DNA of 64,000 nt, taken from contig WJMF01000208.1 in assembly GCA_014728085.1 (NCBI GenBank), forward strand, positions 62,001 through 126,000, given 5' to 3'. A model generated the notes under the pieces. It saw only the letters and a program-made list of their open reading frames with translations. It was not told the DNA's origin and did no database searches. This DNA comes from Candidatus Zhuqueibacterota bacterium (GTDB lineage: Bacteria; Zhuqueibacterota; Zhuqueibacteria; Residuimicrobiales; Oceaniaggregativiventaceae). Below, piece by piece: positions 48,176 through 58,286 of the stretch (position 1 is the first letter of the stretch; each line of letters opens with the position of its first letter). Made by a program: the position numbers and the translations under genes.

Positions 48176-48948
48176 TGACCCGGGTTATCGACACACATAC
48201 GCATCTATATTTTGATCAGTTTCATTCGGATCTTGATGATGTTATTGAACGCGCCAGAGAATCCGGCGTTATCGCAATGATCAATGTGGCCACGGATCTT
48301 GAAAGCAGTAAAAATGTCGTTGATCTCGCTGAAGCGCATGATGATATTTATGCAGCCGTTGGCGTACATCCGCATGATGTTGTCGACGTCGAAGAGGAAG
48401 AGTTATCCATTTTATACGATCTTCTTTCACATCCAAAAGTGGTCGCTATCGGTGAGGTCGGGCTGGATTTTTATCATGATTTATCTCCCCGGGAGGTGCA
48501 AAAGCGTTTTTTTCAGCGTTTTCTGGACTGGTTTTATGAAACCGGATTGCCCCTGATCATACACACGCGCGACGCGAATGAAGAGATTGTTCCATTGTTG
48601 CAGGAACGCAGCAAAGCCGGTTGGAAAGGCGTCTTTCACTGTTTTTCGGGTGACGACAAGATGGCCAGACAGGTTTTGGATATGGGATTTCATATTTCAT
48701 TTACCGGTAATATTACGTTTAAAAATTTTCGCAACATCGGGGTGGTTCGGTCCATCCCTCTCGACAGGCTGATGGTTGAAACGGATGCTCCTTTAATGGC
48801 GCCGGTGCCGCATCGGGGTAAGCGCAACGAACCTGCTTTTGTGCAGCTGGTGGCACAAAAACTGGCGGAAATTCACCGGCTTTCTATAGAAGAGGTCTGT
48901 CATCAGACGACTCAAAACACCCTGGAGCTTTTCGGGCTTGAAAAGTGA
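48175..48948 (+). CDS. tatD: TatD family hydrolase
   Basis: RVIDTHTHLYFDQF, AAVGVHPHDV, AIGEVGLDFYHDLSPREVQKRFF, IIHTRDA, FHCFSGD, ETDAPLMAPVPHRGKRNEPAFV. TAATG junction with metG. Confidence 0.95.
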   Translation: MTRVIDTHTHLYFDQFHSDLDDVIERARESGVIAMINVATDLESSKNVVDLAEAHDDIYAAVGVHPHDVVDVEEEELSILYDLLSHPKVVAIGEVGLDFYHDLSPREVQKRFFQRFLDWFYETGLPLIIHTRDANEEIVPLLQERSKAGWKGVFHCFSGDDKMARQVLDMGFHISFTGNITFKNFRNIGVVRSIPLDRLMVETDAPLMAPVPHRGKRNEPAFVQLVAQKLAEIHRLSIEEVCHQTTQNTLELFGLEK

Positions 48949-49712
48949 CGCGGTTGATGATCATTAAAGCAAAACAAAGCCTGGGACAAAATTTTCTGGT
49001 TGACAGGAATACGGCTGTCCGTATCGTCGACTCTTATGATCTTTCAACTGCGGATGTGGTCATAGAAATCGGACCGGGATATGGCGTTCTGACCAATTAT
49101 ATTGCGGCTCAGGTCAAAACGCTCTATGCTGTGGAAATCGACCGCCGTTTTTACGAGTTGTTAAATGAAAAATTCAAAAACCGGCGCAATGTTGTTCTCT
49201 GTCATGAGGATATTCTAAAATTTGACCTGGATAAACTAGCAGAATCATCGCTTCGTATTGTCGGCAATATACCTTATCATATTACGAGCCAGATTTTTTT
49301 TCATATGCTCGAGTATCGCCATCGAATTACAGATATAATTTTGCTCATGCAACGCGAGGTGGCAGATCGTATACTTGCACCTCCACATACAAAGACGTAT
49401 GGTATTTTTTCGGTAATCAGTCAGGCATATGCGGAAGTGGAAAATCTTATGCGCGTTCCGCGAACGGTCTTTTCTCCGCGTCCAAAGGTCGAGTCTGCCG
49501 TGGTTAGATGGCGGTTTGTTGAGGAGAGAGCGAGCGCAATTAAAAATCATGTCTTTTTTCGAAAACTTGTGAGAACTGCATTTCAACAACGACGCAAAAT
49601 GTTGCGCAATTCACTGCAGCCATGGATAGATCATACGCATCAATATGCCACCCGGCGACCTGAATCGATCACGGTTCCGGAGTGGATTGAATTAAGTAAT
49701 GAATTAATTTGA
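48945..49712 (+). CDS. rsmA: 16S rRNA dimethyladenosine transferase RsmA/KsgA
   Basis: AKQSLGQNFLVDRNTAVRIV, VIEIGPGYGVLTNYI, IVGNIPYHITSQIFFHML, MQREVADRI, VPRTVFSPRPKVESAVV. Confidence 0.96.
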   Translation: MTRLMIIKAKQSLGQNFLVDRNTAVRIVDSYDLSTADVVIEIGPGYGVLTNYIAAQVKTLYAVEIDRRFYELLNEKFKNRRNVVLCHEDILKFDLDKLAESSLRIVGNIPYHITSQIFFHMLEYRHRITDIILLMQREVADRILAPPHTKTYGIFSVISQAYAEVENLMRVPRTVFSPRPKVESAVVRWRFVEERASAIKNHVFFRKLVRTAFQQRRKMLRNSLQPWIDHTHQYATRRPESITVPEWIELSNELI

Positions 49713-49723
49713 AAAGAGAAATC

Positions 49724-51085
49724 ATGGATCTTGGCGATCGTAAAGAAATTCTTGAAAATTTGAAATATCTCATCTCGGTTCATGATATTCCCAAATTGAA
49801 GAATATCATTATCGATATTCACCCGGCTGACATGGCTGACATTATTCGCGACCTGGATACACCGGAAGGGGATTATATCTTTCGCCTGATGAATTCCAGA
49901 GAAGCGGCTGATGTTATGTTGGAACTGGATGAAGTGAGCCGTGACCAGCTGATTGAAGATTTGGGGATTGATCGTCTGTCAGAAATGGTCGGCAACATGG
50001 ACTCTGATGATGCCACCGACGTTTTATCCGAACTATCCAAATCGGTCGCCCAACAGGTGCTCAAGCGGCTTGATAAAGAGGACCGGGCAGAAGTTGAAAA
50101 GCTGATTGTGCACGAGGAGGACTCGGCCGGCGGACTCATGGCGCTGGAGTTTGTCGCTGTTTTTGAAGATGAAACCGTCGATGATGCGATTCAAAAGATA
50201 CGGCAAAAAGCCCAGGAGGTCGATCAGCTTTTCTATGTATATGCCGTAGACCACCAACAGCGCCTGGTGGGAGTTGTTCCCCTTAAAAAACTTTTACTCA
50301 GCAAGCGCGATATGCACATTCGCGACATTATGAATACGGATGTCATCTCCGTCACAGCGGAAAAAGATCAGGAACAAGTTGCAAATATCGTGCGTCGCTA
50401 TGATCTTGTTGCCATTCCGGTGGTGGACGATGAAAACCGGCTGGTCGGTAAAATCACTATAGATGATGTTCTGGATGTTTTGCACGAGGAAGCAACTGAA
50501 GATATGCAGATTATGGCCGGTATCGCTGATGATGAAATTCCACAGGAAATGTCAACATTGCGGATTTCACGTTTTCGCCTTCCCTGGTTATTGGTTGCTT
50601 TTGCAGGAGAAGTGGGGTCTGCTTTTATCATGAGAGCTTTTGAAGCCTCTATTCAACAAATCGTTGCCACCGCTTTTTTTATTCCTCTGATTATGGCGAT
50701 GGGTGGAAATTCAGGCATTCAGGCCAGTACCATTGTGGTAAGAAGTATAGCCCTCGAGGAAGGGGGAACCACCAATCGATGGGCGCGTTTTTTCCGCGAG
50801 CTCCGCGTTGCCCTGTTGAACGGGTTTGTCATGTCGGTGTTGATCTTTTTTATGGTCTATGCTTTTTTCAGCGAAGATCCCCTGTTCGGTGTTGTGATCG
50901 GGCTTTCAATGCTGGTGGTTATGGTTAATGCCGCTCTGGTCGGTGCCGTGGTTCCTTATGTCCTTAACAGATTCAAATATGATCCGGCTATTGCGACAGG
51001 TCCTTTCATCACGACATCCAATGATGTGCTCGGGCTTTTTATCTACCTCAGCATGTCACTGGCTTACTTGACCTATCTCAGGTAA
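49724..51085 (+). CDS. mgtE: Magnesium transporter MgtE
   Basis: MgtE N domain (HPADMADIIRDLD), CBS pair (DIMNTDVISV, DDVLDVLHEEATEDMQIMAGI), membrane domain MAMGGNSGIQASTIVVRSIALEE. ATG 49724 preferred over the ORF-track TTG. Confidence 0.95.
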   Translation: MDLGDRKEILENLKYLISVHDIPKLKNIIIDIHPADMADIIRDLDTPEGDYIFRLMNSREAADVMLELDEVSRDQLIEDLGIDRLSEMVGNMDSDDATDVLSELSKSVAQQVLKRLDKEDRAEVEKLIVHEEDSAGGLMALEFVAVFEDETVDDAIQKIRQKAQEVDQLFYVYAVDHQQRLVGVVPLKKLLLSKRDMHIRDIMNTDVISVTAEKDQEQVANIVRRYDLVAIPVVDDENRLVGKITIDDVLDVLHEEATEDMQIMAGIADDEIPQEMSTLRISRFRLPWLLVAFAGEVGSAFIMRAFEASIQQIVATAFFIPLIMAMGGNSGIQASTIVVRSIALEEGGTTNRWARFFRELRVALLNGFVMSVLIFFMVYAFFSEDPLFGVVIGLSMLVVMVNAALVGAVVPYVLNRFKYDPAIATGPFITTSNDVLGLFIYLSMSLAYLTYLR

Positions 51086-51094
51086 TTGTCTATT

Positions 51095-51880
51095 ATGTCG
51101 CTTACCAAGGCTTCGGCTATTGTCTTGCATAGCAGGAAACAAGGCGAAACCAGCAAAATCCTGCAGCTCTATTCTCTGGAATACGGCAGAATTTCTGTGA
51201 TGGTTAAAGGTTCCCGCGGTCTCAAGGGCAAGTATTGGGGAACGCTGGAACCGCTAAATCATATCGCGATCATTTTTTATCACAAACAGAACCGGGATCT
51301 CTATTTTGTCAGTCAGGCTGATTTGATCGATCGGTTTCCGGGAATTCACAAGCAATTGGGAAAATTGACCCTCGCTTCGATCGCTTGTGAAATCGTCAAC
51401 AGAGGCGAGGAAAAAGAGCATGAAAATCGACGGCTCTATTACTATTTGTTGCAGACTCTGACGGCCTTAAACGTACACGAAAGCGGGTTACGCAATTTTT
51501 TGCGCGCGTTTATACTCAAATATCTCGCACTGTCCGGATTTACACCCAACTTTGGTGTTTGCTCAATTTGCGGCAAAGCGCCGATAAACACCAGTTGCAG
51601 GTTTTCGCTGGATAAGGGCGCTGTGATTTGTGCGACATGCGAGCCGGATGCTTTCATTCACTGTGTCGACATTCATGCCCCGGTTTTGCACTTTTTACAC
51701 CGGCTCTCCATAAACGAAATCAAGAGTGCCGGCATCAGAACCGTAAACCGCGAACTCGGTGATGAAGCGGATCGCCTGTTGTTTTTATATTTGAAATATC
51801 ACATCGAGCATCTGGATCAGATGAAATCTTTGGATTATTTGGAAAAATTAAAAGTTCTCATGACAGATTCTTCGGATTGA
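51095..51880 (+). CDS. recO: DNA repair protein RecO
   Basis: TKASAIVLHSRKQGETSKILQLYSLEYGRISVMVKGSRGLKGKYWGTLEPLNHI, CSICGKA...CATC zinc motif. Confidence 0.92.
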   Translation: MSLTKASAIVLHSRKQGETSKILQLYSLEYGRISVMVKGSRGLKGKYWGTLEPLNHIAIIFYHKQNRDLYFVSQADLIDRFPGIHKQLGKLTLASIACEIVNRGEEKEHENRRLYYYLLQTLTALNVHESGLRNFLRAFILKYLALSGFTPNFGVCSICGKAPINTSCRFSLDKGAVICATCEPDAFIHCVDIHAPVLHFLHRLSINEIKSAGIRTVNRELGDEADRLLFLYLKYHIEHLDQMKSLDYLEKLKVLMTDSSD

Positions 51881-51948
51881 ATTTTAGCAATTAATTTTGT
51901 ATATTTTTTGATTATGATTGAACAGCCAAACCACGAGTGAGGAAATCT

Positions 51949-53265
51949 ATGGCGAAAAAGACAGAAACATTATTGGATAAATTGGTTTCATTATGCAAAC
52001 GACGGGGATACATCTATCCATCCAGTGAAATCTACGGGGGGCTGGCCAGCATTTATGATTATGGTCCACTGGGAGCTGAACTGAAGAAGAACATCAAGAA
52101 TTTTTGGTGGAAATGGATGGTGCAGCTGCACGAGGAAATTGTCGGGCTCGACTCTTCTATCCTTATGGCCCCCAGGATTTGGGAAGCCTCAGGTCACGTG
52201 GAGAGCTTTACCGATCCCCTGGTGGATTGCAAAAAGTGTAAGCAGCGTTTTCGCGAGGATTTGCTGGAAGATTCCGATACCTGTCCGAATTGCGGCGGCG
52301 AACTGACTGATCCGCGGCAGTTTAACCTGATGTTCAAGACCTTTATGGGGCCGCTAGAGGACTCGGCTCATGTCGTCTATTTAAGACCGGAAACCGCTCA
52401 GGGCATTTATGTAAATTATATCAATGTTCTGAATTCAAGCCGGCTAAAAATTCCATTCGGTATCGCTCAGATCGGCAAGGCGTTCAGGAATGAAATTACC
52501 ACCGAGAATTTTATTTTTCGCACACGTGAATTTGAGCAGATGGAGATGCAGTTTTTCGTCAAACCCGGCACGGACAGCGACTGGTTTGAAACCTGGAAAC
52601 AAAATCGCATTGATTATTATAAAAAATTGGGTGTGCGTGGCGATAAGGTCCGGTTCCACCAGCACGGCGAGAATGAGCTGGCACATTACGCCAAGGAAGC
52701 CTTTGACATTGAATATGAATTTCCGTTTGGCTGGAAAGAACTGGAAGGCATCCATAACCGCACCGATTTTGATTTAAAACGCCACCAAGAGTACTCGGGG
52801 CGGGATCTGAGTTATTTTGATGATGTTAGCCGCGAACGCTATATCCCCTATATCGTCGAAACATCCGCCGGTGTCGACAGAACGCTTTTGACCGTTTTGG
52901 TCGATGCCTATGAAGAACAAGAGCTCGAAAAGGATACCAGAACCGTATTGCATCTTTCACCGCCTATCGCCCCGATCAAGGCCGGTATTTTCCCTCTGGT
53001 CAAGAAGGAAGGTATGCCGGATGTCGCCAAAAAAATATATAACGATTTACGCCCCTATTACAATGTCTTTTACGATGAAGGCGGCGCCGTGGGCCGGCGC
53101 TACCGGCGTCAGGACGAGGTGGGAACACCGTTCTGCATAACGGTTGACACGGAAACCCTGGAAAAGGAAACCGTCACCATACGCGATCGCGACTCGATGC
53201 AACAGGAACGGGTCAAGATCGACCAATTGCGAAAATTTTTATTTGATAAAGTCGAGACGGTTTAA
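51949..53265 (+). CDS. glyQS: Glycyl-tRNA synthetase (alpha2 type)
   Basis: LDKLVSLCKRRGYIYPSSEIYGGLASIYDYGPLGAELKKNIKNFWW, YLRPETAQGIYVNY, IGKAFRNEITTENFIFRTREFEQMEMQFFV, VIETSAGVDRT-like IVETSAGVDRTLL. Confidence 0.96.
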   Translation: MAKKTETLLDKLVSLCKRRGYIYPSSEIYGGLASIYDYGPLGAELKKNIKNFWWKWMVQLHEEIVGLDSSILMAPRIWEASGHVESFTDPLVDCKKCKQRFREDLLEDSDTCPNCGGELTDPRQFNLMFKTFMGPLEDSAHVVYLRPETAQGIYVNYINVLNSSRLKIPFGIAQIGKAFRNEITTENFIFRTREFEQMEMQFFVKPGTDSDWFETWKQNRIDYYKKLGVRGDKVRFHQHGENELAHYAKEAFDIEYEFPFGWKELEGIHNRTDFDLKRHQEYSGRDLSYFDDVSRERYIPYIVETSAGVDRTLLTVLVDAYEEQELEKDTRTVLHLSPPIAPIKAGIFPLVKKEGMPDVAKKIYNDLRPYYNVFYDEGGAVGRRYRRQDEVGTPFCITVDTETLEKETVTIRDRDSMQQERVKIDQLRKFLFDKVETV

Positions 53266-53282
53266 TATCCCCGGTTCTATAA

Positions 53283-53332
53283 GAAGCAACTGATTGATAA
53301 TCCGCCAATCAGTTGCTTCCGTGTTATTGTTT
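53283..53332 (+). terminator. Rho-independent terminator after glyQS
   Basis: gaagcaactgattg (53283-53296), 9-nt loop, caatcagttgcttc (53306-53319) is a perfect 14-bp stem, followed downstream by a T-rich tract (gttattgtttttttg). Confidence 0.82.
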
Positions 53333-53353
53333 TTTTGCGGAGGGTAAAACTGG

Positions 53354-54538
53354 TTATTTCTCTTCCGGTTGGGACGGGCTTTCAAGGATCGTTTTCAATC
53401 TTTCCAGCAATCTTTCCATCCTCTCGCGGTCGGCTCTGATGCGCTCGAGTTCGGCTTCAACATTTTCAGCTTCTCTTCTGTCATCCGTTAATCTGTCGTA
53501 AATGGTCTCCTGTCCGGATACCGACTCCAGCGCCCTTTCTTTCTGGGTATTGAGATATTGCTTTCTTTGCTCAACCGATTTGGTGGGATTCAGCGCGATG
53601 ACGGTACCCACATTGATACGCCAACTCGGATAGTTCGGTACATGCTCCCACGGCAATTGCGCATAACTTCCCCCCTTGCCGCCATAAAGGGTTTCATCCT
53701 TTCCACCCAGGATTCGTATATCCAGCGCCACTTTGAGCTTCATCCACGGATTGGGGGTATAACTGATACCAGGAGAGATATAGATGCTGTTTTCGCGACT
53801 GTAGGCTGAAACCGGTGGTCGGGTGAGAAACGTACGTCCGTAAAGTTCGGCAAAGAGGGAGAACTCTTGCATGGAGGTGGAAAACGCGAGGCCATATATC
53901 AGCTCTTGAGAAGTTTCATCCACTGTAATCGTGTCGTCGTCGGCATTTGTAAGAACCATACCGAGATCATTATGAGAAAAAAAACCGATATTACCGTGGA
54001 TATTGACGCCATACTCGGGAAACATCGGCTCCGAAACAATTGAAAAGAGTCCCTTGAGACCGATGCCGATGCGATCAACGGTGTAGGGTTCCAGAGGGAT
54101 GTTGGTGTAATTACCGAGAGGAAGGCGTACATCCAGCTGCAGCCCTGCCATCCAGTTGCTGTTGGGCGGACTCAGGCGCCCCAGTTTGGCCTGGAAAAAG
54201 ATATTTCCGGGTATACTGTATCCTGAACCATTCTCGTGAGTGTCTTGATATAATATCTGAGAAAACCCGAGCTGGAATTTGGAGGATAAACCATAATACA
54301 GCCCCATGCCACCCTGGATATCCCAATAGGTAATGCCCTGCTTTTCCTCTCCGCCGTTCACAGACTGTATTTCATCCTTGAAAAAGGCACGGGAATGGCT
54401 ACCGAGATAAAAGCTTTGTTTTTTAATCGTCCAGGCCGGATTGACGTGGAAAAGGCCGGGTCCGTAGTCGATGGATTGGGCTCCTGACCAAAGCGGAAAA
54501 CATAAAATCAGGATAAGAATATATAAAAATTTTCGCAT
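53354..54538 (-). CDS. Putative outer-membrane/secreted hypothetical protein with C-terminal coiled coil
   Basis: Signal peptide MRKFLYILILILCFPLWSGAQS. Alternating beta-strand-like segments (GLYYGLSSKFQLGFSQ, NWMAGLQLDVRLPLG). Charged helical C-terminus. Confidence 0.65.
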   Translation of the reverse strand: MRKFLYILILILCFPLWSGAQSIDYGPGLFHVNPAWTIKKQSFYLGSHSRAFFKDEIQSVNGGEEKQGITYWDIQGGMGLYYGLSSKFQLGFSQILYQDTHENGSGYSIPGNIFFQAKLGRLSPPNSNWMAGLQLDVRLPLGNYTNIPLEPYTVDRIGIGLKGLFSIVSEPMFPEYGVNIHGNIGFFSHNDLGMVLTNADDDTITVDETSQELIYGLAFSTSMQEFSLFAELYGRTFLTRPPVSAYSRENSIYISPGISYTPNPWMKLKVALDIRILGGKDETLYGGKGGSYAQLPWEHVPNYPSWRINVGTVIALNPTKSVEQRKQYLNTQKERALESVSGQETIYDRLTDDRREAENVEAELERIRADRERMERLLERLKTILESPSQPEEK

Positions 54539-54704
54539 GTTTTATATTCCTTTCGGCAATAAAAAGATGTCTTTTCCAGGATGCCTGTAATGCGGTTATA
54601 CATAATGATGCCCAACCGCCGCATAGGATATACAAATAAATGTAAGAAATAGATTATCTCATTGCAAATCTTTATTCATCCGGTTGTGATGTTACGCAAG
54701 ATTG

Positions 54705-56102
54705 TTAGTGGCGCAGACGAATTTTCTTTTCGACCTCATTTAATACTGTTTTGTTTTTTACCAATTCAAAAAGATTTTTTCCCGGACATTTGGTGTCTGT
54801 CAGCTCTTTATGGCCCTTGATGGTTTTGGGGGAGATATCATATTTTAGACAGAGGTCTGCGATCAAACGGCTCATGGATTCAATCTGACTGCGGTCAGGT
54901 GTCTGGTCTTCATAGTTGCCCAGCAGGCAGATGTTCAAATGTCCATGCGGATCATAATCCGTGGCGGTGTCGCCGACCAGGTGTTCTGGCCGCCCTTCAT
55001 ATATACGGCCATTTAAATCGACAAGGTAATGATAGGCGATATCGATCCACTGTTTGTCTTCCTGGTGATATCTCTGTATTCCTTTTAGATATTCCAGAGC
55101 AACCGGAACGCCTTCATAAACGACGCCGGTATGGTGAATGGTGATCCGTTTCGGAATGTGTTCTATGCCTTCGCCTTTCAAGGGAGCGGCTCCCCATTCA
55201 GAGCGCGATATAATATTCAGCGGTACGATGAATTTACCGTGATTTTTTTTCCAGTCTATCTCTTCCTTTAGCCGCATAAACGACATGCCGAGGTACCGCG
55301 GATTTTCCGACACCCCCTGCAGATATTGCTCATAGGGACTGTCCACGGTTTTTTCCGCCGACATGCTGGCGTGGCGAAAAAAGGCGCCGGTTTCATTTTC
55401 GATATAGATAAGCATGTGGGCAGAAAAAATGCCTCCCATGTTCTGAATCAATGCAACGATATCCCCGCTTTGCAATTCGGGTTTTTCGTTTAGCAATTGT
55501 TCGAACGGCAGATAATGAATGGTGGTGCGCCGGTCGGGCCACATCACCGGAATATCGTCGATGCCTTTGTTTTTAAAAAATTCAGCGTGGCTGATGGTCC
55601 GTTCAACAGCTATCGCTTGATCGCCACCGAGCTGCAGGGTAACGTCGTCCAGGCACCAGGAATTGGCCTGAACCCAATCGACCATGGTATAGTGGTTACG
55701 GGTTGCCATACCAATAATGCCGTTGTAATAGCGGATGTGTTGCAGGATATTGAAAAAATCGACATAATAATCCGATAGCGTTAACGCCATAGCGATTTCA
55801 CAATAGGTCATACAATTGATTTTTTTGAGATTGAGCAATGGCAACCGGTCATATTTTGCATAGGGTCCGTCTCCCTGAGACTCCAATTTGTAAGGGGCGC
55901 CTAAAAACCGTTCCGAATAATAGCTCATTCTTTCCGCAATGGTTAAATCTTTGGCACTGATTGATCTGATGTCCCTGTCGATTTCTTCGATGCCGGCTTT
56001 ATGATAGCGAAGCGGCTTTCTCTTATACTCACAAACCACAAAAACAACGACAACAGCGAGTAAAACAAAAAGTGCGATTTGGATTATCGTTTTTTTCTTC
56101 AT
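54705..56102 (-). CDS. Fusion of DUF1460 (amidase-like, NlpC/P60-type fold) and PGRP/Amidase_2 N-acetylmuramoyl-L-alanine amidase
   Basis: N-terminal TM anchor. DUF1460-like FLGAPYKLESQGDGPYAKYDRLPLLNLKKINCMTYCEIAMALTL...ATRNHYTMVDWVQ...SAHMLIYIENETGAFFRHAS. PGRP SRSEWGAAPL, ITIHHTG, IAYHYLVDLNGRIYEGRP, GHKELTDTKCPG. Confidence 0.85.
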   Translation of the reverse strand: MKKKTIIQIALFVLLAVVVVFVVCEYKRKPLRYHKAGIEEIDRDIRSISAKDLTIAERMSYYSERFLGAPYKLESQGDGPYAKYDRLPLLNLKKINCMTYCEIAMALTLSDYYVDFFNILQHIRYYNGIIGMATRNHYTMVDWVQANSWCLDDVTLQLGGDQAIAVERTISHAEFFKNKGIDDIPVMWPDRRTTIHYLPFEQLLNEKPELQSGDIVALIQNMGGIFSAHMLIYIENETGAFFRHASMSAEKTVDSPYEQYLQGVSENPRYLGMSFMRLKEEIDWKKNHGKFIVPLNIISRSEWGAAPLKGEGIEHIPKRITIHHTGVVYEGVPVALEYLKGIQRYHQEDKQWIDIAYHYLVDLNGRIYEGRPEHLVGDTATDYDPHGHLNICLLGNYEDQTPDRSQIESMSRLIADLCLKYDISPKTIKGHKELTDTKCPGKNLFELVKNKTVLNEVEKKIRLRH

Positions 56103-56324
56103 ATTTTTTCCTTATACAAGCGCGTAAAGCGTATTTGTGAATGATTTATCTAAACATGGAATAGTACCGGGTAGATCATTTGACCTTATTGTATATTATT
56201 AAAAAATATTTTTTAATGCAACACAAACAGCAGTGACAAACGGCCGCATTTAAGAAAACATTGCCAACCGGCGTTTTTTTCCGGTTGGGGGCTGTTTACG
56301 CGTAAATCATAAGGGAGGCAAAAA

Positions 56325-57641
56325 ATGTCCGGTCCATCTCAAAACCTGACTGTATTTTGGTTGCGTCATGACTTGCGCCTCGAGGACAATGCGGGGCTGT
56401 CTCGTGCTCTGGAAAGCGGCGATCCGGTTTTGCCTGTATTTATTTTTGACACCCGTATCCTCGATTCGCTTTCGAATAAAGCGGATGCACGGGTTCATTT
56501 TATCCATCAGACCCTACACTCTCTGGAAAAGAGATTGAATCAGCACAATTCGTCGCTTCTGGTTTATCATGGCACGCCCCTGGAGAGCTGGAAAAACCTT
56601 GTCGAACGGTTCTCCATAAAGCGGGTCTATGCCAATGCGGATTATGACCCCTATGCCATAAAACGCGATGAACAAATTAAGGATTTTTTAAAACAGAGAG
56701 ACATTGATTTTACTCTGGTCAAGGATAGCGTTATTTTCGAAAAGAATGAAATTCTCAAAGCGGACGGCGATCCCTATATCGTCTATACCCCTTATAAAAA
56801 CAGATGGCTGGATAATCTCAATGATCTGGTTTTACAGGAGCATCCATCCACGTCTCTTTTCGGGCAGTTTGTCAAAACACCTCCGTTCGGCCTTTTGGAG
56901 CTAAAGGAAATCGGATTCCGGGAGACCCAAATGTCCTTTGATGAACCCGAACTGGATACGGATATTATTAAAAACTATCATAAAACAAGAGATTATCCCT
57001 GGCTAAAGGACGGCACCACCAGGCTGGGCATGCATCTGCGATTCGGCACCATCAGCATACGCAAATGCGTTCAAGCCGGTCTAAGGCTGAATTCGACCTG
57101 GTTGTCCGAGCTCGTCTGGCGGGAATTTTTCAAATCCATACTCTATCATTTCCCTCATGTGGAACAACGGGCGTTTAGAAAAGCGTATGAAGAGATTGAG
57201 TGGAGAAACGACCGTGAGGAATTCAATCGATGGTGCGAGGGAACCACCGGTTATCCCATTGTCGATGCCGGCATGCGGCAGCTGAATCAAAGCCGATTCA
57301 TGCACAATCGGGTTCGCATGATCACCGCCAGCTTTTTATGCAAGCATTTGCTCATCGACTGGCGTTGGGGAGAGCGCTACTTTGCTGAAAAATTGTTCGA
57401 CTATGATCTCTCCGCCAACAACGGAAACTGGCAGTGGGCAGCCGGGACCGGCTGTGATGCCGCACCGTACTTTCGCATCTTTAATCCGGCTATACAGGCT
57501 CAAAAATACGATCCCAAGTCAAAATATATAAAAGAGTGGGTGCCGGAGTGGAATACCTCCGACTATCCGGGCCCCCTTGTTGAGCATAAATATGCCCGCG
57601 AGCGCGCCCTGCGGACCTATAAATCTTCGATAAAAAAGTGA
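56325..57641 (+). CDS. phr: Deoxyribodipyrimidine photolyase (class I cryptochrome/photolyase family)
   Basis: LTVFWLRHDLRLEDNAGLSRAL, TRLGMHLRFGTISIR, LSELVWREFFKSILYHFP, GTTGYPIVDAGMRQLNQSRFMHNRVRMITASFLCKHLLIDWRWGERYF, NGNWQWAAGTGCDAAPYFRIFNP. Confidence 0.96.
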   Translation: MSGPSQNLTVFWLRHDLRLEDNAGLSRALESGDPVLPVFIFDTRILDSLSNKADARVHFIHQTLHSLEKRLNQHNSSLLVYHGTPLESWKNLVERFSIKRVYANADYDPYAIKRDEQIKDFLKQRDIDFTLVKDSVIFEKNEILKADGDPYIVYTPYKNRWLDNLNDLVLQEHPSTSLFGQFVKTPPFGLLELKEIGFRETQMSFDEPELDTDIIKNYHKTRDYPWLKDGTTRLGMHLRFGTISIRKCVQAGLRLNSTWLSELVWREFFKSILYHFPHVEQRAFRKAYEEIEWRNDREEFNRWCEGTTGYPIVDAGMRQLNQSRFMHNRVRMITASFLCKHLLIDWRWGERYFAEKLFDYDLSANNGNWQWAAGTGCDAAPYFRIFNPAIQAQKYDPKSKYIKEWVPEWNTSDYPGPLVEHKYARERALRTYKSSIKK

Positions 57642-57647
57642 GCGGAT

Positions 57648-58286
57648 TCAGGGCCCGGCTTTTTTACCCAGGGTAAAGACCACGGATTCTGCAAAAGAAT
57701 TGGGAAAAACATTGCCGATACGCATTTTTCCGCGATTCACACCCAGATTGACCTGATCCATGATGTCGATATTTTCTCTTTTGCAAAACAGTTTGAAATC
57801 TTTGATGGTCAAAAGATGAATGTTGGGTGTGTCGTACCAATCAAACGGCAGCGTTTTTGTTACCGGCATTTTACCTTTGAAAAGCAATTGCAGGCGAACT
57901 TTCCAATAGCCGAAGTTGGGTACGCTGACAATCCCGGTGCGACCGACGCGGAGTATCTCCCTCAGAATCAAATGCGGTTTTTTTACCACCTGCAGCGTAT
58001 GGCTGAGAATGACATAATCAAATGAGTGATCCGAATAATCCCCCAGCCCTTCGTCCAGATTCATCTGAATCACGGGCACGCCTTTTTCAATGCACTCGAT
58101 GATCGAGTCGACATCTATTTCTATGCCATGTCCCTGTACTGCTTTTTTATGCATGAGTTTGCATAATAGCTCCCCGTTTCCGCAGCCGAGATCAAGAACC
58201 CTGCTGTGAGGGCGGATCAAATCGATGATTCTTTGCTGATCGGTGCGCAGTGTATTTTTTTCCTGATTCGTCATTTTTTCCGGCAC
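57648..58286 (-). CDS. metW: Methionine biosynthesis protein MetW
   Basis: [94 protein letters not shown]-like segment. Overlaps metX. Confidence 0.93.
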   Translation of the reverse strand: MPEKMTNQEKNTLRTDQQRIIDLIRPHSRVLDLGCGNGELLCKLMHKKAVQGHGIEIDVDSIIECIEKGVPVIQMNLDEGLGDYSDHSFDYVILSHTLQVVKKPHLILREILRVGRTGIVSVPNFGYWKVRLQLLFKGKMPVTKTLPFDWYDTPNIHLLTIKDFKLFCKRENIDIMDQVNLGVNRGKMRIGNVFPNSFAESVVFTLGKKAGP

